From: Pseudacidovorax sp.
GTDB taxonomy: Bacteria; Pseudomonadota; Gammaproteobacteria; Burkholderiales; Burkholderiaceae_C
Direction of reading: 5' to 3'
NCBI RefSeq assembly: GCF_017991995.1
Contig: NZ_JAGOPN010000019.1
Span: 62,001 to 126,000, forward strand
Length of the DNA stretch: 64,000 nucleotides
The notes beneath the pieces were generated by a model. That model was not told the origin of the DNA, did no database searches, and saw nothing but the letters and a program-made list of their open reading frames with translations. Positions 44,787-53,313 of this stretch are shown piece after piece; position 1 is the first letter of the stretch, and each line of letters starts with the position of its first letter. The translations under genes and the position numbers were made by a program.

Positions 44787-45818
44787 TCAGGGCTGCGCTT
44801 CGACCGTCACCCAGAAGCGGGTGCGCTGCGCTACCTGCACGGGCAGCACATTGGGCAGCGTGGCGAGGATGCGGTCGGTGTCCTGCAGCGGGAACACGCC
44901 CGACAGCCGCAGATCCCCCACCTCGGGCGCGCACCGGACGGCGCCCTGGCGGTAGCGGCCGAGTTCTTCGAGGAAGGCGTCCAGCCGCATGTCGTCCGCC
45001 ACCAGTTGCCCGCGTGTCCAGGCCGGGGCGGCGTCGTCGGCCGGCCCTGCGGGGCCGATCGCGCTGCGGGTGAAGCTCAGGCGCTGGCCGGCTTCCAGCA
45101 CACGAGGGCGCTGTGCCAGGTCATCCGGCGCGATCTCGACCGCACTTTGGAGGACGGCGACGTCGGTGCCCTGCATCCGCTGGCGCACGGTGAAGCGGGT
45201 GCCCAGTGCACGGATGCGGCCCTGCGCGGTCGCGACGACGAGGGGCGGCCAGGCACGGCCTGTCGCCGTCTGCGCATGACCTGTGACGACCAGCACCTCG
45301 CCTGCCAGGAGGCGAAGCAGGCGCTGTGCAGCGTCGAAGCGCACATCCACCGCGCTGTCGGTGTTGAGCGTCAACGCGGTGCCATCGGCCAGCATGACGG
45401 TGCGCTGCTCGCCGATGCCGGTGCGGTAGTCGGCCGCCAGTCGCTGGGCGAGCGGCGTGCGCGCGGCGAGCAGGCCGGCCGTGCCGGCGATGCCGCCCCA
45501 CAGCAGGACGCGCAGCGCGGCGCGGCGTTTCGGCGCCGTCGCCGTGCCGGTGTAGGGCGAGAGCACCTGGTAGGCGGCGCGGGGGGCCATGTCCTTGAAG
45601 CGGCCGGTGACCTCCTCGATGTGCCGCCAGGCGCGCTCATGGTCGGGATGCGCGCTGCGCCACCGGGACCAGCGTTGCCGGTCGTCGTCCCCGGCCTCGC
45701 CCGACATGAACAGGGTCAGCCAGTCGGCCGCCTGGTCGGCGATGGCCGGGTCGATGGCACGGCCACCGGCCCGTGGTGCCGGCCGGCCCGCGGCCAGTGT
45801 GCTCGTCGGCTCGGTCAC
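44787..45818 (-). CDS. FecR family anti-sigma/sigma regulator
   Basis: 343 residues. The N-terminal cytoplasmic part has the DUF4880-type WLTLFMSGEAGDDDRQRWSRW segment and WRHIEEV. One membrane helix lies near 100-118 (VLLWGGIAGTAGLLA), followed by a periplasmic FecR domain (GEQRTVMLADGTALTLNTDS, RVRFDAA-type strands, GEVLVVTGHA). It would relay the STN-domain signal of the receptor to the sigma factor. It follows the sigma gene by 15 bp on the same strand. Confidence 0.94.
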   Translation of the reverse strand: MTEPTSTLAAGRPAPRAGGRAIDPAIADQAADWLTLFMSGEAGDDDRQRWSRWRSAHPDHERAWRHIEEVTGRFKDMAPRAAYQVLSPYTGTATAPKRRAALRVLLWGGIAGTAGLLAARTPLAQRLAADYRTGIGEQRTVMLADGTALTLNTDSAVDVRFDAAQRLLRLLAGEVLVVTGHAQTATGRAWPPLVVATAQGRIRALGTRFTVRQRMQGTDVAVLQSAVEIAPDDLAQRPRVLEAGQRLSFTRSAIGPAGPADDAAPAWTRGQLVADDMRLDAFLEELGRYRQGAVRCAPEVGDLRLSGVFPLQDTDRILATLPNVLPVQVAQRTRFWVTVEAQP

Positions 45819-45833
45819 GACAGGGAGGGCCGA

Positions 45834-46346
45834 TCAGGTGCCGAGCACGAACAGGCAGTGCCGGTTCGCACGAGACAGGTATTGCTTGACCGAACTGGTC
45901 GAGACGCGAAGGCGCGCCGCGATGTCGGCGTAGCTCAGATCTTCCAGGTGGGCCAGCAGGAAGGCTTCGCGTACCGGTAGGGGCAGGCCGTCGAGCGCCT
46001 GGTCCACCTGGCGCAGGGCTTCGAGCGCCAGGTAGCGCGTTTCGGGCGAGGGGGCGAGTTCGCCGGGGAGCGTTGCCAGCACGGCGAGGTAGGCGTCTTC
46101 GAGCCGCTGCCTGCGATGGCGATGGGCGATCAGTCGCCGTGCCACCGTGGCAAGAAAGGGGCGCGGCGCCTCGATCCGGGCGGGCATCCCCGCCGTGATC
46201 ATGCTCAGGAAGGTGTCCTGCGCCAGATCCGCTGCCACGCAGGAATCGCCAAGACGCCGCCGGAGCCAGCCTTTCAGCCAGCCGTGATGGGCGACATACA
46301 ACCCCTCGATGCTTTGCGGAGGAAGCGAAAACTCGGTACTGGCCAC
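45834..46346 (-). CDS. FecI-like ECF sigma factor
   Basis: 170 residues. Region 2 is seen in LAQDTFLSMITAG and PRPFLATVARRLIAHRHRR, and region 4 in LPLPVREAFLLAHLEDLSYADIAARLRVSTSSVKQYLSRA (read here as two blocks). The RRL/HRHRR segment is typical of FecI iron-starvation sigma factors. It should transcribe the receptor gene downstream. A Fur-type palindrome lies 43 bp upstream of its start, so iron should repress the whole set. Confidence 0.93.
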   Translation of the reverse strand: MASTEFSLPPQSIEGLYVAHHGWLKGWLRRRLGDSCVAADLAQDTFLSMITAGMPARIEAPRPFLATVARRLIAHRHRRQRLEDAYLAVLATLPGELAPSPETRYLALEALRQVDQALDGLPLPVREAFLLAHLEDLSYADIAARLRVSTSSVKQYLSRANRHCLFVLGT

Positions 46347-46388
46347 GACATGCCCTCGGATGCGCCACGGACGATCTGATCGTCCAAT

Positions 46389-46405
46389 ATGAGAATTGTT
46401 CTCAT
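46389..46405. promoter_or_regulatory. Fur box upstream of the FecI-like gene
   Basis: ATGAGAA-TTG-TTCTCAT is a perfect 7-bp inverted repeat around a 3-base centre, close to the Fur consensus core (GAGAAT..ATTCTC). It lies 43-59 bp upstream of the sigma-factor start codon, where a promoter is expected. It is one of the few AT-rich spots in this region. Confidence 0.82.
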
Positions 46406-46458
46406 TCTATGGCGTGCCATCCGAGGCGCCGCGGCAACACGCGGCCGGGATCGAGGAA

Positions 46459-47058
46459 TCAGCGCAGATTCGAAAGCAGCCCGTGGCTGCGCGCGTGGTG
46501 CAGCGCCTGCGTGCGGCTCTTGACGCCCAGTCTGCGGAACAGCCGCCACAGGTGCACCTTGACGGTGTGCTCGCTGATCTCCAGCTGGGTGGCGATGTCG
46601 CGGTTGGACAGGCCCTGGTCCAGCATGGCGATCAGCTGCGTCTGCCGACGCGAGAGCTTGCCCGTGGGCGCCGGCGGCTCCAGGTCGCCGTCGTCGGCCA
46701 GCAGCAGGCCGCGCAGGGCCGCCGTCAGCTCGGCCGAACCGCTGGACTTCTCGATGTAGATGTCGGCACCGGCCTCGATGCAGGCCTCTTCCATGTCGGC
46801 GGCGGGCGAGGCGGAGTACACGGCCACCGGGATGTCGGGGTACGACTCCTTGACCGTCAGCACGCCCGAGACGCCGGTGACGTCGGGCAGCTTGAGGTCG
46901 AGGCAGAACAGCTTGGGCCGGCCGTGGTGCTCCACGGCGTTGGCCAGCTTGTCCAGGCGGTCGAGTTCGACCACGTTCTCGGAGGGCCGCAGGCGGCGAA
47001 GGACCATCACGATGGCCTCGCGCATCAGGGGATGGTCGTCGATGACGTAGATGCTCAT
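46459..47058 (-). CDS. NarL/LuxR-type response regulator
   Basis: 199 residues. The receiver (YVIDDHPLMREAIVMVLRRL, LFCLDLKLPDVTGVSG, YIEKSSG) is followed by a LuxR-type helix-turn-helix (GKLSRRQTQLIAMLDQGLSN, TQLEISEHTVKVHLWRLFRR). No kinase gene is adjacent. The membrane kinase at 40635 is the nearest unpaired candidate. It is transcribed toward the Fur box and FecI-like gene, separated by about 50 bp. Confidence 0.93.
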   Translation of the reverse strand: MSIYVIDDHPLMREAIVMVLRRLRPSENVVELDRLDKLANAVEHHGRPKLFCLDLKLPDVTGVSGVLTVKESYPDIPVAVYSASPAADMEEACIEAGADIYIEKSSGSAELTAALRGLLLADDGDLEPPAPTGKLSRRQTQLIAMLDQGLSNRDIATQLEISEHTVKVHLWRLFRRLGVKSRTQALHHARSHGLLSNLR

Positions 47059-47117
47059 GGTGTGCGTGTCCGGAGAGGGGGCCGGGAGTTGGCGTCCGTC
47101 GGGGGCGACGTGCCGGG

Positions 47118-48452
47118 TCAGGACGCTCGGGCGGATTCGGCCGCCGCTTCCGCCAGCACGGCCAGCGCTGCCACGACGGCAGCGCGCGCCGCATTGTCCA
47201 GCGGCGCGAGCCGGGAAGCCAGCGCCGCGAGGGCCGGTTCGCCCTCCGCCTGCAACTGCGCGATGGCGCGGCCGGCTTCCTGGGGCGAGGCGAAGCCCAG
47301 GCTCTGCAGCAGCACCGTGCCGCGCGCGTCCTGCAGCTTGAAGTAGAACTGGCCGTCGCGCTCGCGGTACTGCTTGAAGCTGGGCCGCGCGGCCTTGGCG
47401 GCCTTCGCCGTGCCGCTGGCGGCAGCGCCGAGCTGGCCCAGGTTGCGCAGGCCCACGGCCTCGCGCAGCCGCGAGGTCAGCGCGCGCGAGAGCACGCGGG
47501 CCTTCTCACCGCCCGCGCGCAGCGTGTCCTCGATGCGCTGGGGCTCGGCCATCAGCGCCTCGTAGCGCTCGCGCAGGGGGGCGACCTCCTGGTCGATGCG
47601 GTCGACCAGCACCTGCTTGGCGTCGCCCCAGGCGATGCCCTCGGCATAGGCCTTGCGCAGCGCGTCGGTCTCGTCGGCGGTGGCGAAGGCCTGGTAGATC
47701 TGGAACAGCGCCGAGCCCTCGGCCTCCTTGGGCTCGCCGGGCGCGCGCGAGTCGGTCACGATGCCGGCGATCAGCTTCTGCAACTGGGCCCGCGAGGAGA
47801 AGAGGGGAATGGTGTTGCCGTAGCTCTTGCTCATCTTGCGGCCGTCCAGGCCGGGCAGCAGGGCGACGGCGTCGTCGATCTCGGCCTCGGGCAGCGTGAA
47901 GTGCTCGCCGTAGAGGTGGTTGAAGCGCTGCGCCATGTCGCGCGCCATCTCGATGTGTTGCACCTGGTCGCGGCCCACCGGCACCTTGTGGGCGTTGAAC
48001 ATCAGGATGTCGGCCGCCATCAGCGCCGGGTACATGAACAGGCCGATGCTCACGTCCGCATCCGGGTCGGTGCCGGCGGCGGTGTTGCGGTCCACCGCGG
48101 CCTTGTAGGCATGGGCGCGGTTGAGCACGCCCTTGCCGGTCACGCAGCTGAGGAACCAGGTCAGCTCCGGAATCTCGGGAATGTCGGACTGGCGGTAGAA
48201 GGTCACGCGCTCCGGATCGAGCCCGCAGGCCAGCCACGAGGCCGCGATCTCCAGCGTGGAACGCTGGATGCGCGCCGGCTCGTCGCACTTGATGAGCGCG
48301 TGGTAGTCGGCCAGGAAGTAGTAGCTCTGCACGTCCGGGCGCTGGCTGAAGCGCACCGAATGGCGGATCGAGCCGACGTAGTTGCCCAGGTGCGGCGTGC
48401 CGGTGGTGGTGATGCCGGTCAGGAAGCGGGTCGGAGCGGAGGCGGAGGACAT
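47118..48452 (-). CDS. trpS: tryptophan--tRNA ligase with C-terminal DUF1508-like domain
   Basis: 444 residues from the ATG at 48452; the frame is open 16 codons upstream. The class I aminoacyl-tRNA synthetase core occupies about 1-345 with the HIGH-type [11 protein letters not shown] and the KMSKS loop [10 protein letters not shown]. coli TrpRS ends at about 334. Here a further about 95 residues follow an Ala/Lys linker and contain [17 protein letters not shown] and a [16 protein letters not shown] helix. This matches the YegP/DUF1508 pattern (QF-F-L, then a helix of the I-x-S-V type). Activity on tRNA-Trp is secure; the tail's role is not known. Confidence 0.94.
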   Translation of the reverse strand: MSSASAPTRFLTGITTTGTPHLGNYVGSIRHSVRFSQRPDVQSYYFLADYHALIKCDEPARIQRSTLEIAASWLACGLDPERVTFYRQSDIPEIPELTWFLSCVTGKGVLNRAHAYKAAVDRNTAAGTDPDADVSIGLFMYPALMAADILMFNAHKVPVGRDQVQHIEMARDMAQRFNHLYGEHFTLPEAEIDDAVALLPGLDGRKMSKSYGNTIPLFSSRAQLQKLIAGIVTDSRAPGEPKEAEGSALFQIYQAFATADETDALRKAYAEGIAWGDAKQVLVDRIDQEVAPLRERYEALMAEPQRIEDTLRAGGEKARVLSRALTSRLREAVGLRNLGQLGAAASGTAKAAKAARPSFKQYRERDGQFYFKLQDARGTVLLQSLGFASPQEAGRAIAQLQAEGEPALAALASRLAPLDNAARAAVVAALAVLAEAAAESARAS

Positions 48453-48480
48453 GGCGGGGCGGACGGCGGCGAAAAGGGGG

Positions 48481-49152
48481 TCAGCGCAGCAGCGCGGCAA
48501 TGGGAGAGATCAGCAGGTTCAGGAAGGCATAGCCCAGGCCCATCAGCGGCCGCAGCCACAGCGAGCCGACCACGCCCAGCACCACCAGGCCCATGACGAT
48601 GAAGAAACCGAAGGGCTCGATGCGTGCTAGCCAGTACTGTGCCCGGCCGCGTGGCAGCAGGCCGGCCAGGATGCGGCCGCCGTCGAGCGGCGGCAGCGGG
48701 AACAGGTTGAAGGCCCACATGACCAGGTTGGTCAGGATGCCCGCGTTGGCCATGCCGACGAAGAAGCGCTCCTGCACGCCCGCCACGGTGAGCCCGACCA
48801 GGAACAGCGTCCAGAGGATGGCCTGGATGAAGTTGGAGGCCGGTCCGGCCAGCGCCACCCAGATCATGTCGCGCTTGGGGTTGCGCAGGTGGCCGAAGTT
48901 GACTGGCACCGGCTTGGCATAGCCGAAGAGGAAGGCACCCGAGGTGGCGAAATACAGCAGGATCGGCATGGCGATGGTGCCGATCGGGTCGATGTGCTTG
49001 AGCGGGTTGAGCGTGAGCCGCCCCATCATCTGCGCCGTGTTGTCGCCGAAGTGCCGGGCGACGTAGCCATGGGCCGCCTCGTGCACCGTGATCGCGAAGA
49101 TCACCGGCAGGGCGTAGATGAGGACGGTCTGGATGAGGTTGGAGGCTTCCAC
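48481..49152 (-). CDS. site-2 protease family membrane metallopeptidase (M50)
   Basis: 223 residues, five or six hydrophobic segments. The zinc-binding motif is [17 protein letters not shown] (HExxH), and the third ligand lies in [13 protein letters not shown]. This compact form, without PDZ domains, is a widespread bacterial M50 type whose substrates are mostly unknown. It sits between trpS and yciO, all in the same direction with short gaps. Confidence 0.94.
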   Translation of the reverse strand: MEASNLIQTVLIYALPVIFAITVHEAAHGYVARHFGDNTAQMMGRLTLNPLKHIDPIGTIAMPILLYFATSGAFLFGYAKPVPVNFGHLRNPKRDMIWVALAGPASNFIQAILWTLFLVGLTVAGVQERFFVGMANAGILTNLVMWAFNLFPLPPLDGGRILAGLLPRGRAQYWLARIEPFGFFIVMGLVVLGVVGSLWLRPLMGLGYAFLNLLISPIAALLR

Positions 49153-49174
49153 CGCGGGATTGTCTCAGACGGAT

Positions 49175-49810
49175 TCACAGGCCAAGCGGCCCCAGCGGGC
49201 CGCGGCCCTGCCGGATCAGCGCCGGCTCGCCGCCCGCGTCCATGGGCGTGAGGTCGACCACCGTGGTGGGCTCGGAGGTGCAGGCGCCGGCGTCGATCAC
49301 GGCGCCGACCAGCTTCTCGAAGCGGTCGCGGATCTCCTGGGGGTCGTTCATCGGCTCGGTCTCGCCGGGCGGGATGAGCGTGCTGGCCAGCAGGGGCGCG
49401 CCGTGCAGCGCCAGCAACTCGGCCAGCACCGGATGCTCGGGCACCCGCAGGCCGATGGTCTTGCGCTGCGGATGGCTCACGCGGCGGGGGACTTCCTTGG
49501 TCGCCTCCAGCACGAAGGTGTAGGGGCCGGGCGTGCAGGTCTTGAGCAGGCGGTACTGGCGGTTGTCCACGCGGGCGTAATTGGCCAGCTCGCTCAGGTC
49601 GCGGCACAGCAGGGTCAGCAGCCGCTTCTCGTCGATCTGGCGGATGCGGCGCAGCTTGTCGACGGCATTCCGGTCGTCCAGCTGGCACGCCAGCGCATAG
49701 CTGGAGTCGGTGGGCACCGCGATCACCTCGCCCTTGGCGAGCAGGGCCGCCGCCTGCTTGAGCAGGCGCGGTTGCGGGTTGTCGGGGTGGACCTCGAAAT
49801 ACTGGGCCAT
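49175..49810 (-). CDS. yciO: YciO family protein (Sua5/TsaC fold)
   Basis: 211 residues, nearly collinear with E. coli YciO as remembered: HPDNPQPRLLKQAAALLAKG, VPTDSSYALACQLDD, TLLCRDLSELANYA, KTIGLRVPEHP and a final LIRQGRGP. TsaC-type proteins make threonylcarbamoyl-AMP for tRNA t6A; YciO proteins share the fold, but their physiological reaction is less certain. The PHP-phosphatase gene lies two genes upstream, as yciV and yciO are neighbours in E. coli. Confidence 0.93.
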   Translation of the reverse strand: MAQYFEVHPDNPQPRLLKQAAALLAKGEVIAVPTDSSYALACQLDDRNAVDKLRRIRQIDEKRLLTLLCRDLSELANYARVDNRQYRLLKTCTPGPYTFVLEATKEVPRRVSHPQRKTIGLRVPEHPVLAELLALHGAPLLASTLIPPGETEPMNDPQEIRDRFEKLVGAVIDAGACTSEPTTVVDLTPMDAGGEPALIRQGRGPLGPLGL

Positions 49811-49832
49811 GGTCTTGTCCTCCTGTCGAAGT

Positions 49833-50765
49833 TCAGCCCTCGACCGGCTCGATGGGCTGGCGCCGCTCGCGCACCGTCAGCCAGGCGCCGCCGGCGCCGC
49901 ACACGGCGATCAGGCCGATGCCCGCGAACGACATGCGGTCGGGCAACTGGTCGAACACCAGCCAGCCCCCCAGCATGGCGAAGCCGATCTGGGCGTAGAG
50001 AAAGGGGGTGAGGGTGGACGCGTGGGCGCGCTGGTAGGCCAGGATCAGCAGGAAGTGACCCACCGTGCCCATCAGCCCCATGAGGGCCAGCAGCGCCCAG
50101 TCCTGCCAGGCGGGCAGCGCCTGCCAGGCGAAGGGCAGGAACAGGGCCGCGATCAGCGTGCCCACCCAGCCGGTGTAGAAGTGCAGCGTCAGCGGCTTCT
50201 CGGTGCGGGCCAGGCGGCTGGTCAGCACCTGGAACCAGGCGTTGCACACCACCAGCCCCACGGGCATGAGCACCGCCCAGCCGAAGCCCTCGCCACCCGG
50301 GCGCAGGATCAGCAGCGTGCCCACGAAGCCGCCCGCCACCAGCGCCCAGCGCAGGGCCGACACCCGCTCGCCCAGGAGCGTGGCGGCCATCAGCGTGACG
50401 GCCAGCGGCACGACCAGCACGATGGCGGTGAATTCGGCCATGGGCATGTGGCCCAGGCTCAGATAGGCCAGCAGGCTGCTGCCCAGCAACAGCGCCCCGC
50501 GCAGCACCTGGAAGCGCGGGTGCTGCGTGCGCAGCAGCGCCGTGCCGTGCAGGGGCAGCAGGATGGCGGTGGTGGCGACAGCCTGGAAGGCATAGCGGAA
50601 CCACACGGCCATGAACACGGGCACGGTGGCCGAGGCGACCTTGGTGGTGGTGTCGAGCACCGCGAAGCAGCCCACGGCCAGCAGCAGCAGGGCCATGCCG
50701 GCCAGCGTGCGCAGCGTGTCGCTCGCGGGGACGGCACCCCGCGGGGCGCAGGCCGCGCCGGTCAC
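49833..50765 (-). CDS. EamA/DMT family permease
   Basis: 310 residues from a GTG at 50765 that overlaps the upstream PHP stop (GTGA); the conserved part begins near MALLLLAVGCFAVLDTTTK, so a start at the ATG 50696 is possible. Ten membrane helices in two EamA repeats are evident (RYAFQAVATTAILL, ALVAGGFVGTLLILRPGG, LMGTVGHFLLILAYQRA, AQIGFAMLGGWLVFDQLP). The DMT superfamily includes amino-acid and metabolite exporters; the substrate cannot be predicted. Confidence 0.88.
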   Translation of the reverse strand: MTGAACAPRGAVPASDTLRTLAGMALLLLAVGCFAVLDTTTKVASATVPVFMAVWFRYAFQAVATTAILLPLHGTALLRTQHPRFQVLRGALLLGSSLLAYLSLGHMPMAEFTAIVLVVPLAVTLMAATLLGERVSALRWALVAGGFVGTLLILRPGGEGFGWAVLMPVGLVVCNAWFQVLTSRLARTEKPLTLHFYTGWVGTLIAALFLPFAWQALPAWQDWALLALMGLMGTVGHFLLILAYQRAHASTLTPFLYAQIGFAMLGGWLVFDQLPDRMSFAGIGLIAVCGAGGAWLTVRERRQPIEPVEG

Positions 50766-51619
50766 TGCACGCGGTCCGCCAGCAGGGACCAGACGGGCTG
50801 CAGGCTGGGCGAGAGAAGGGGCAGGTGCCCCAGGTCGCAATGGCTTTCGTCGGGGCTGTGGAAGTCGCTGCCGCGGGAGGCGGCCAGGCCGAACTCCTTC
50901 GCCTTGTCGGCGTATTCGACGTACTCGGCCGGCGTGTGGCTGCCGGTCACCACTTCCACCCCCTGGCCGCCGTGGCCCTTGAATTCGGTGAAGAGGGCGT
51001 ATTCCTCGTTGGCGGTGAACTTGTAGCGGCCCGGGTGCGCGATGACCGCGACGCCGCCGGCATCGCGGATCCAGCGGATCGCGTCGCCCAGGCTGGCCCA
51101 GCGGTGGGGCACGTAGCCGGGCTTGCCTTCGGTCAGGTACTTGCGGAACACCTCGGAGGTGTCGCGGCAGTGGCCCTGCTCGACCAGGAAGCGTGCGAAG
51201 TGCGTGCGTGAGATGAGCTCGGGATTGCCGACGAAGCGCAGCGCGCCTTCGTAGGCGCCCTTGATGCCGACGCGGGCGAGCTGGTCGGCGATCTCGCGGG
51301 CACGCGGGCCACGGCCGTTGCGGGTGTCGTACAGGCCCTGGCGCACTGCGGCGTCCTCGGCATCGAAGCCCAGGCCCACGATGTGAACCGTCTCGTTGCA
51401 GAAGGTGACGGAGATCTCGACACCGGTGAGGAAGCGCATGCCGTTGGCGCGGGCAGCTTCGGCGGCACGCTGCAGGCCGCCCACCTCGTCGTGGTCCGTC
51501 AGGGCCCAGAGCTGGACGCCGTTGGCCGCAGCGCGGGCGGCCAGCTCTTCGGGCGTCAGCGTGCCGTCCGAGACCACGGAGTGGCAGTGAAGGTCGGCGT
51601 TGAGGTCGTTATCGAACAC
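50762..51619 (-). CDS. PHP domain phosphatase (3',5'-nucleoside bisphosphate phosphatase / YciV type)
   Basis: 285 residues from the GTG at 51619; the frame is open upstream, where a TTG at 51745 exists. The PHP metal-binding motifs are clear: DLHCHSVVSDGTLTPEE, TDHDEVGG, GVEIS, HPGRYK and a final SDFHSP. Proteins of this type in Chromobacterium and E. coli (YciV/RNase AM) hydrolyse pAp and trim short 5' RNA ends (family knowledge). The location beside the yciO and trpS genes matches the enteric neighbourhood. Confidence 0.92.
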   Translation of the reverse strand: MFDNDLNADLHCHSVVSDGTLTPEELAARAAANGVQLWALTDHDEVGGLQRAAEAARANGMRFLTGVEISVTFCNETVHIVGLGFDAEDAAVRQGLYDTRNGRGPRAREIADQLARVGIKGAYEGALRFVGNPELISRTHFARFLVEQGHCRDTSEVFRKYLTEGKPGYVPHRWASLGDAIRWIRDAGGVAVIAHPGRYKFTANEEYALFTEFKGHGGQGVEVVTGSHTPAEYVEYADKAKEFGLAASRGSDFHSPDESHCDLGHLPLLSPSLQPVWSLLADRVQ

Positions 51620-51784
51620 CCGTGCGATTCTAAGGACTCGGTTTCGCCATGCCCGCGCAGGGGGCGCTGGACCCGGGAACGCGCCGACCCGCTTCAACAA
51701 CCCCGGAACTGACTCGGAGTTGTCATATTTCCCAGGGGGAGGCAAGGGGAGAATCCGCGCCTGTCTGTCATCTTTTGCCTACGC

Positions 51785-52090
51785 ATGAACGCCATCAAGG
51801 AAGCCCGCCGCTACATCGAACGCCGCCCGCCGGAAGATCCAGCGGCCCGTACGCTGGCGGCCCTCGTCCTGGCGCTGGAGACCGACCGCGGCTTCGACCT
51901 GTCCTCGCTCTATGCGCTGGACTACAAAAGCTTCGACCTGGCCATCGAGGTGCTGCGCGACTGGCGACTGGACCGCTATTACGCGGGCAAGGCGAAGCTG
52001 TTCGACCTCTCCATGCAGGTGCACGAGTCGCCGGAAACGCCGGTCGCCCCCGCGGCGGCGTCGTCCGCCGACGCTACTTCTTCTTCCTGA
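51785..52090 (+). CDS. small conserved-type hypothetical protein
   Basis: 101 residues: MNAIKEARRYIERRPPEDPA, then LETDRGFDLSSLYALDYKSF and a helix LAIEVLRDWRLDRYYAG, with a disordered Ser/Ala tail. The helical part has the look of a genuine folded protein and similar short genes occur in Burkholderiales as I recall, but no function is known. Its end overlaps the 3' end of the convergent ZntB-like gene by 17 bp. Confidence 0.7.
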   Translation: MNAIKEARRYIERRPPEDPAARTLAALVLALETDRGFDLSSLYALDYKSFDLAIEVLRDWRLDRYYAGKAKLFDLSMQVHESPETPVAPAAASSADATSSS

Positions 52091-53213
52091 ACGCCAGCCA
52101 GGCCGCCACGGCCGTGAAGGTGGCCACGATGGCCACCAGGTGCCAGAACCCGTGCGGGTTCTCTGCCAGCGGGATGCCCCCGACGTTCATGCCGAACAGG
52201 CCGGCCAGGATGTTGATGGGCAGGGCCAGCACCGTCACCACCGTCAGCACGAACAGGCTGCGGTTGTTGTCCTCCTGCACGCTGGCGGCGATCTCCTCCT
52301 GCAGCAGCTTCACCCGCTCCTGCAGGCCGTGCATGTCGCGCAGCACGACCGAGAACTCCTCCGACGCATCGCGCAGCCCCTGCGCATCGGCCTCGGCCAT
52401 CCAGGCCGGCGGGCGCTGCAGCAGCCGGAACAGCGCTGCCGGCTCGGGCGCCAGCAGGCGCTGAAGCCGCACCAGCACCCGCCGCATCTCGCCCAGGCGC
52501 GCGCGCTGGGCGTCGGGACGACGCGCGAGCAGCGCGTCCTCGATGGCATCGATGCGGCCGGTGACAGTGCGCACCACGCCCACCAGCACATCCGCCTGCG
52601 TGCGCATCAGCCGCTCCAGCAACTCGGTGGTGGAGCGCGGCGCCTCGCCGGTGCGCACGGCCAGGCGCAGGTCGTCCACCGAGCGCAACGGCCGCGTGCG
52701 TGCCGTGACCACCAGCCGCGGGCCGACGCCGATCCACAGCGTGGCGATGTCCGAAGGCTCGAAGCCGAAGTCGAAATGCAGGTCGTTGATGACGGCCACC
52801 AGGGCGTCGTCGTCGCGCTCGATGCGGGTCGAATGGGTGCCCTCGCGCAGCGCCTCGTAGAAGCTGTCGGGCAGGCCGGCATGGCGCTCCAGCCAGCGCT
52901 GGGCCTGCGCATGGCTGAGGTTGAAGTGCAGCCAGGCATAGGGCGAGGCGTCGTCCGGCTCGGCCCGGGCCGCGGCGCCGGCATGGGGGCCGGGTTCGCT
53001 GCGCGTGTTGGCGACCTCCTGCAGCCACAGCGCGGCCTCGTCCAGGTCCAGCGGGCGAGGCGGCGACGACGCCTCGCCGTCGAAGAGGTAGCCGCAGATC
53101 AAGCCGGCGGCGTCTGCGCCATGGGCGGCTGCGGCGAGCGGAGCAGGGAGCGGCAGGGGCGAGGGCACGGCGCTGGGGGCGAAAGTAGGTCTGGGATGAT
53201 GTGACGTCGGCAT
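52074..53213 (-). CDS. CorA/ZntB-like divalent cation transporter
   Basis: 379 residues. A long cytoplasmic domain with helices (LLERLMRTQADVLVGVVRTV, EERV-type coiled coil) precedes two C-terminal membrane helices with the signature LFGMNVGG (the GMN motif) between them. The N-terminal AWLHFNLSHAQAQRWLERHA and THSTRIERDDDALVAVINDL are closer to ZntB than to CorA. ZntB moves zinc in enterics. A lysine run ends the protein. The N-terminal about 50 residues are a low-complexity extension. Confidence 0.9.
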   Translation of the reverse strand: MPTSHHPRPTFAPSAVPSPLPLPAPLAAAAHGADAAGLICGYLFDGEASSPPRPLDLDEAALWLQEVANTRSEPGPHAGAAARAEPDDASPYAWLHFNLSHAQAQRWLERHAGLPDSFYEALREGTHSTRIERDDDALVAVINDLHFDFGFEPSDIATLWIGVGPRLVVTARTRPLRSVDDLRLAVRTGEAPRSTTELLERLMRTQADVLVGVVRTVTGRIDAIEDALLARRPDAQRARLGEMRRVLVRLQRLLAPEPAALFRLLQRPPAWMAEADAQGLRDASEEFSVVLRDMHGLQERVKLLQEEIAASVQEDNNRSLFVLTVVTVLALPINILAGLFGMNVGGIPLAENPHGFWHLVAIVATFTAVAAWLAFRKKK

Positions 53214-53313
53214 GTCAATCCGATGACGCCGCGAGCCCCGGGTGTCATGGTTGCGTCATGGGGTCGCACGAGCATGTGCGGCGTTCTTGTGTCCCACTTT
53301 CCGGTGCATTGCC

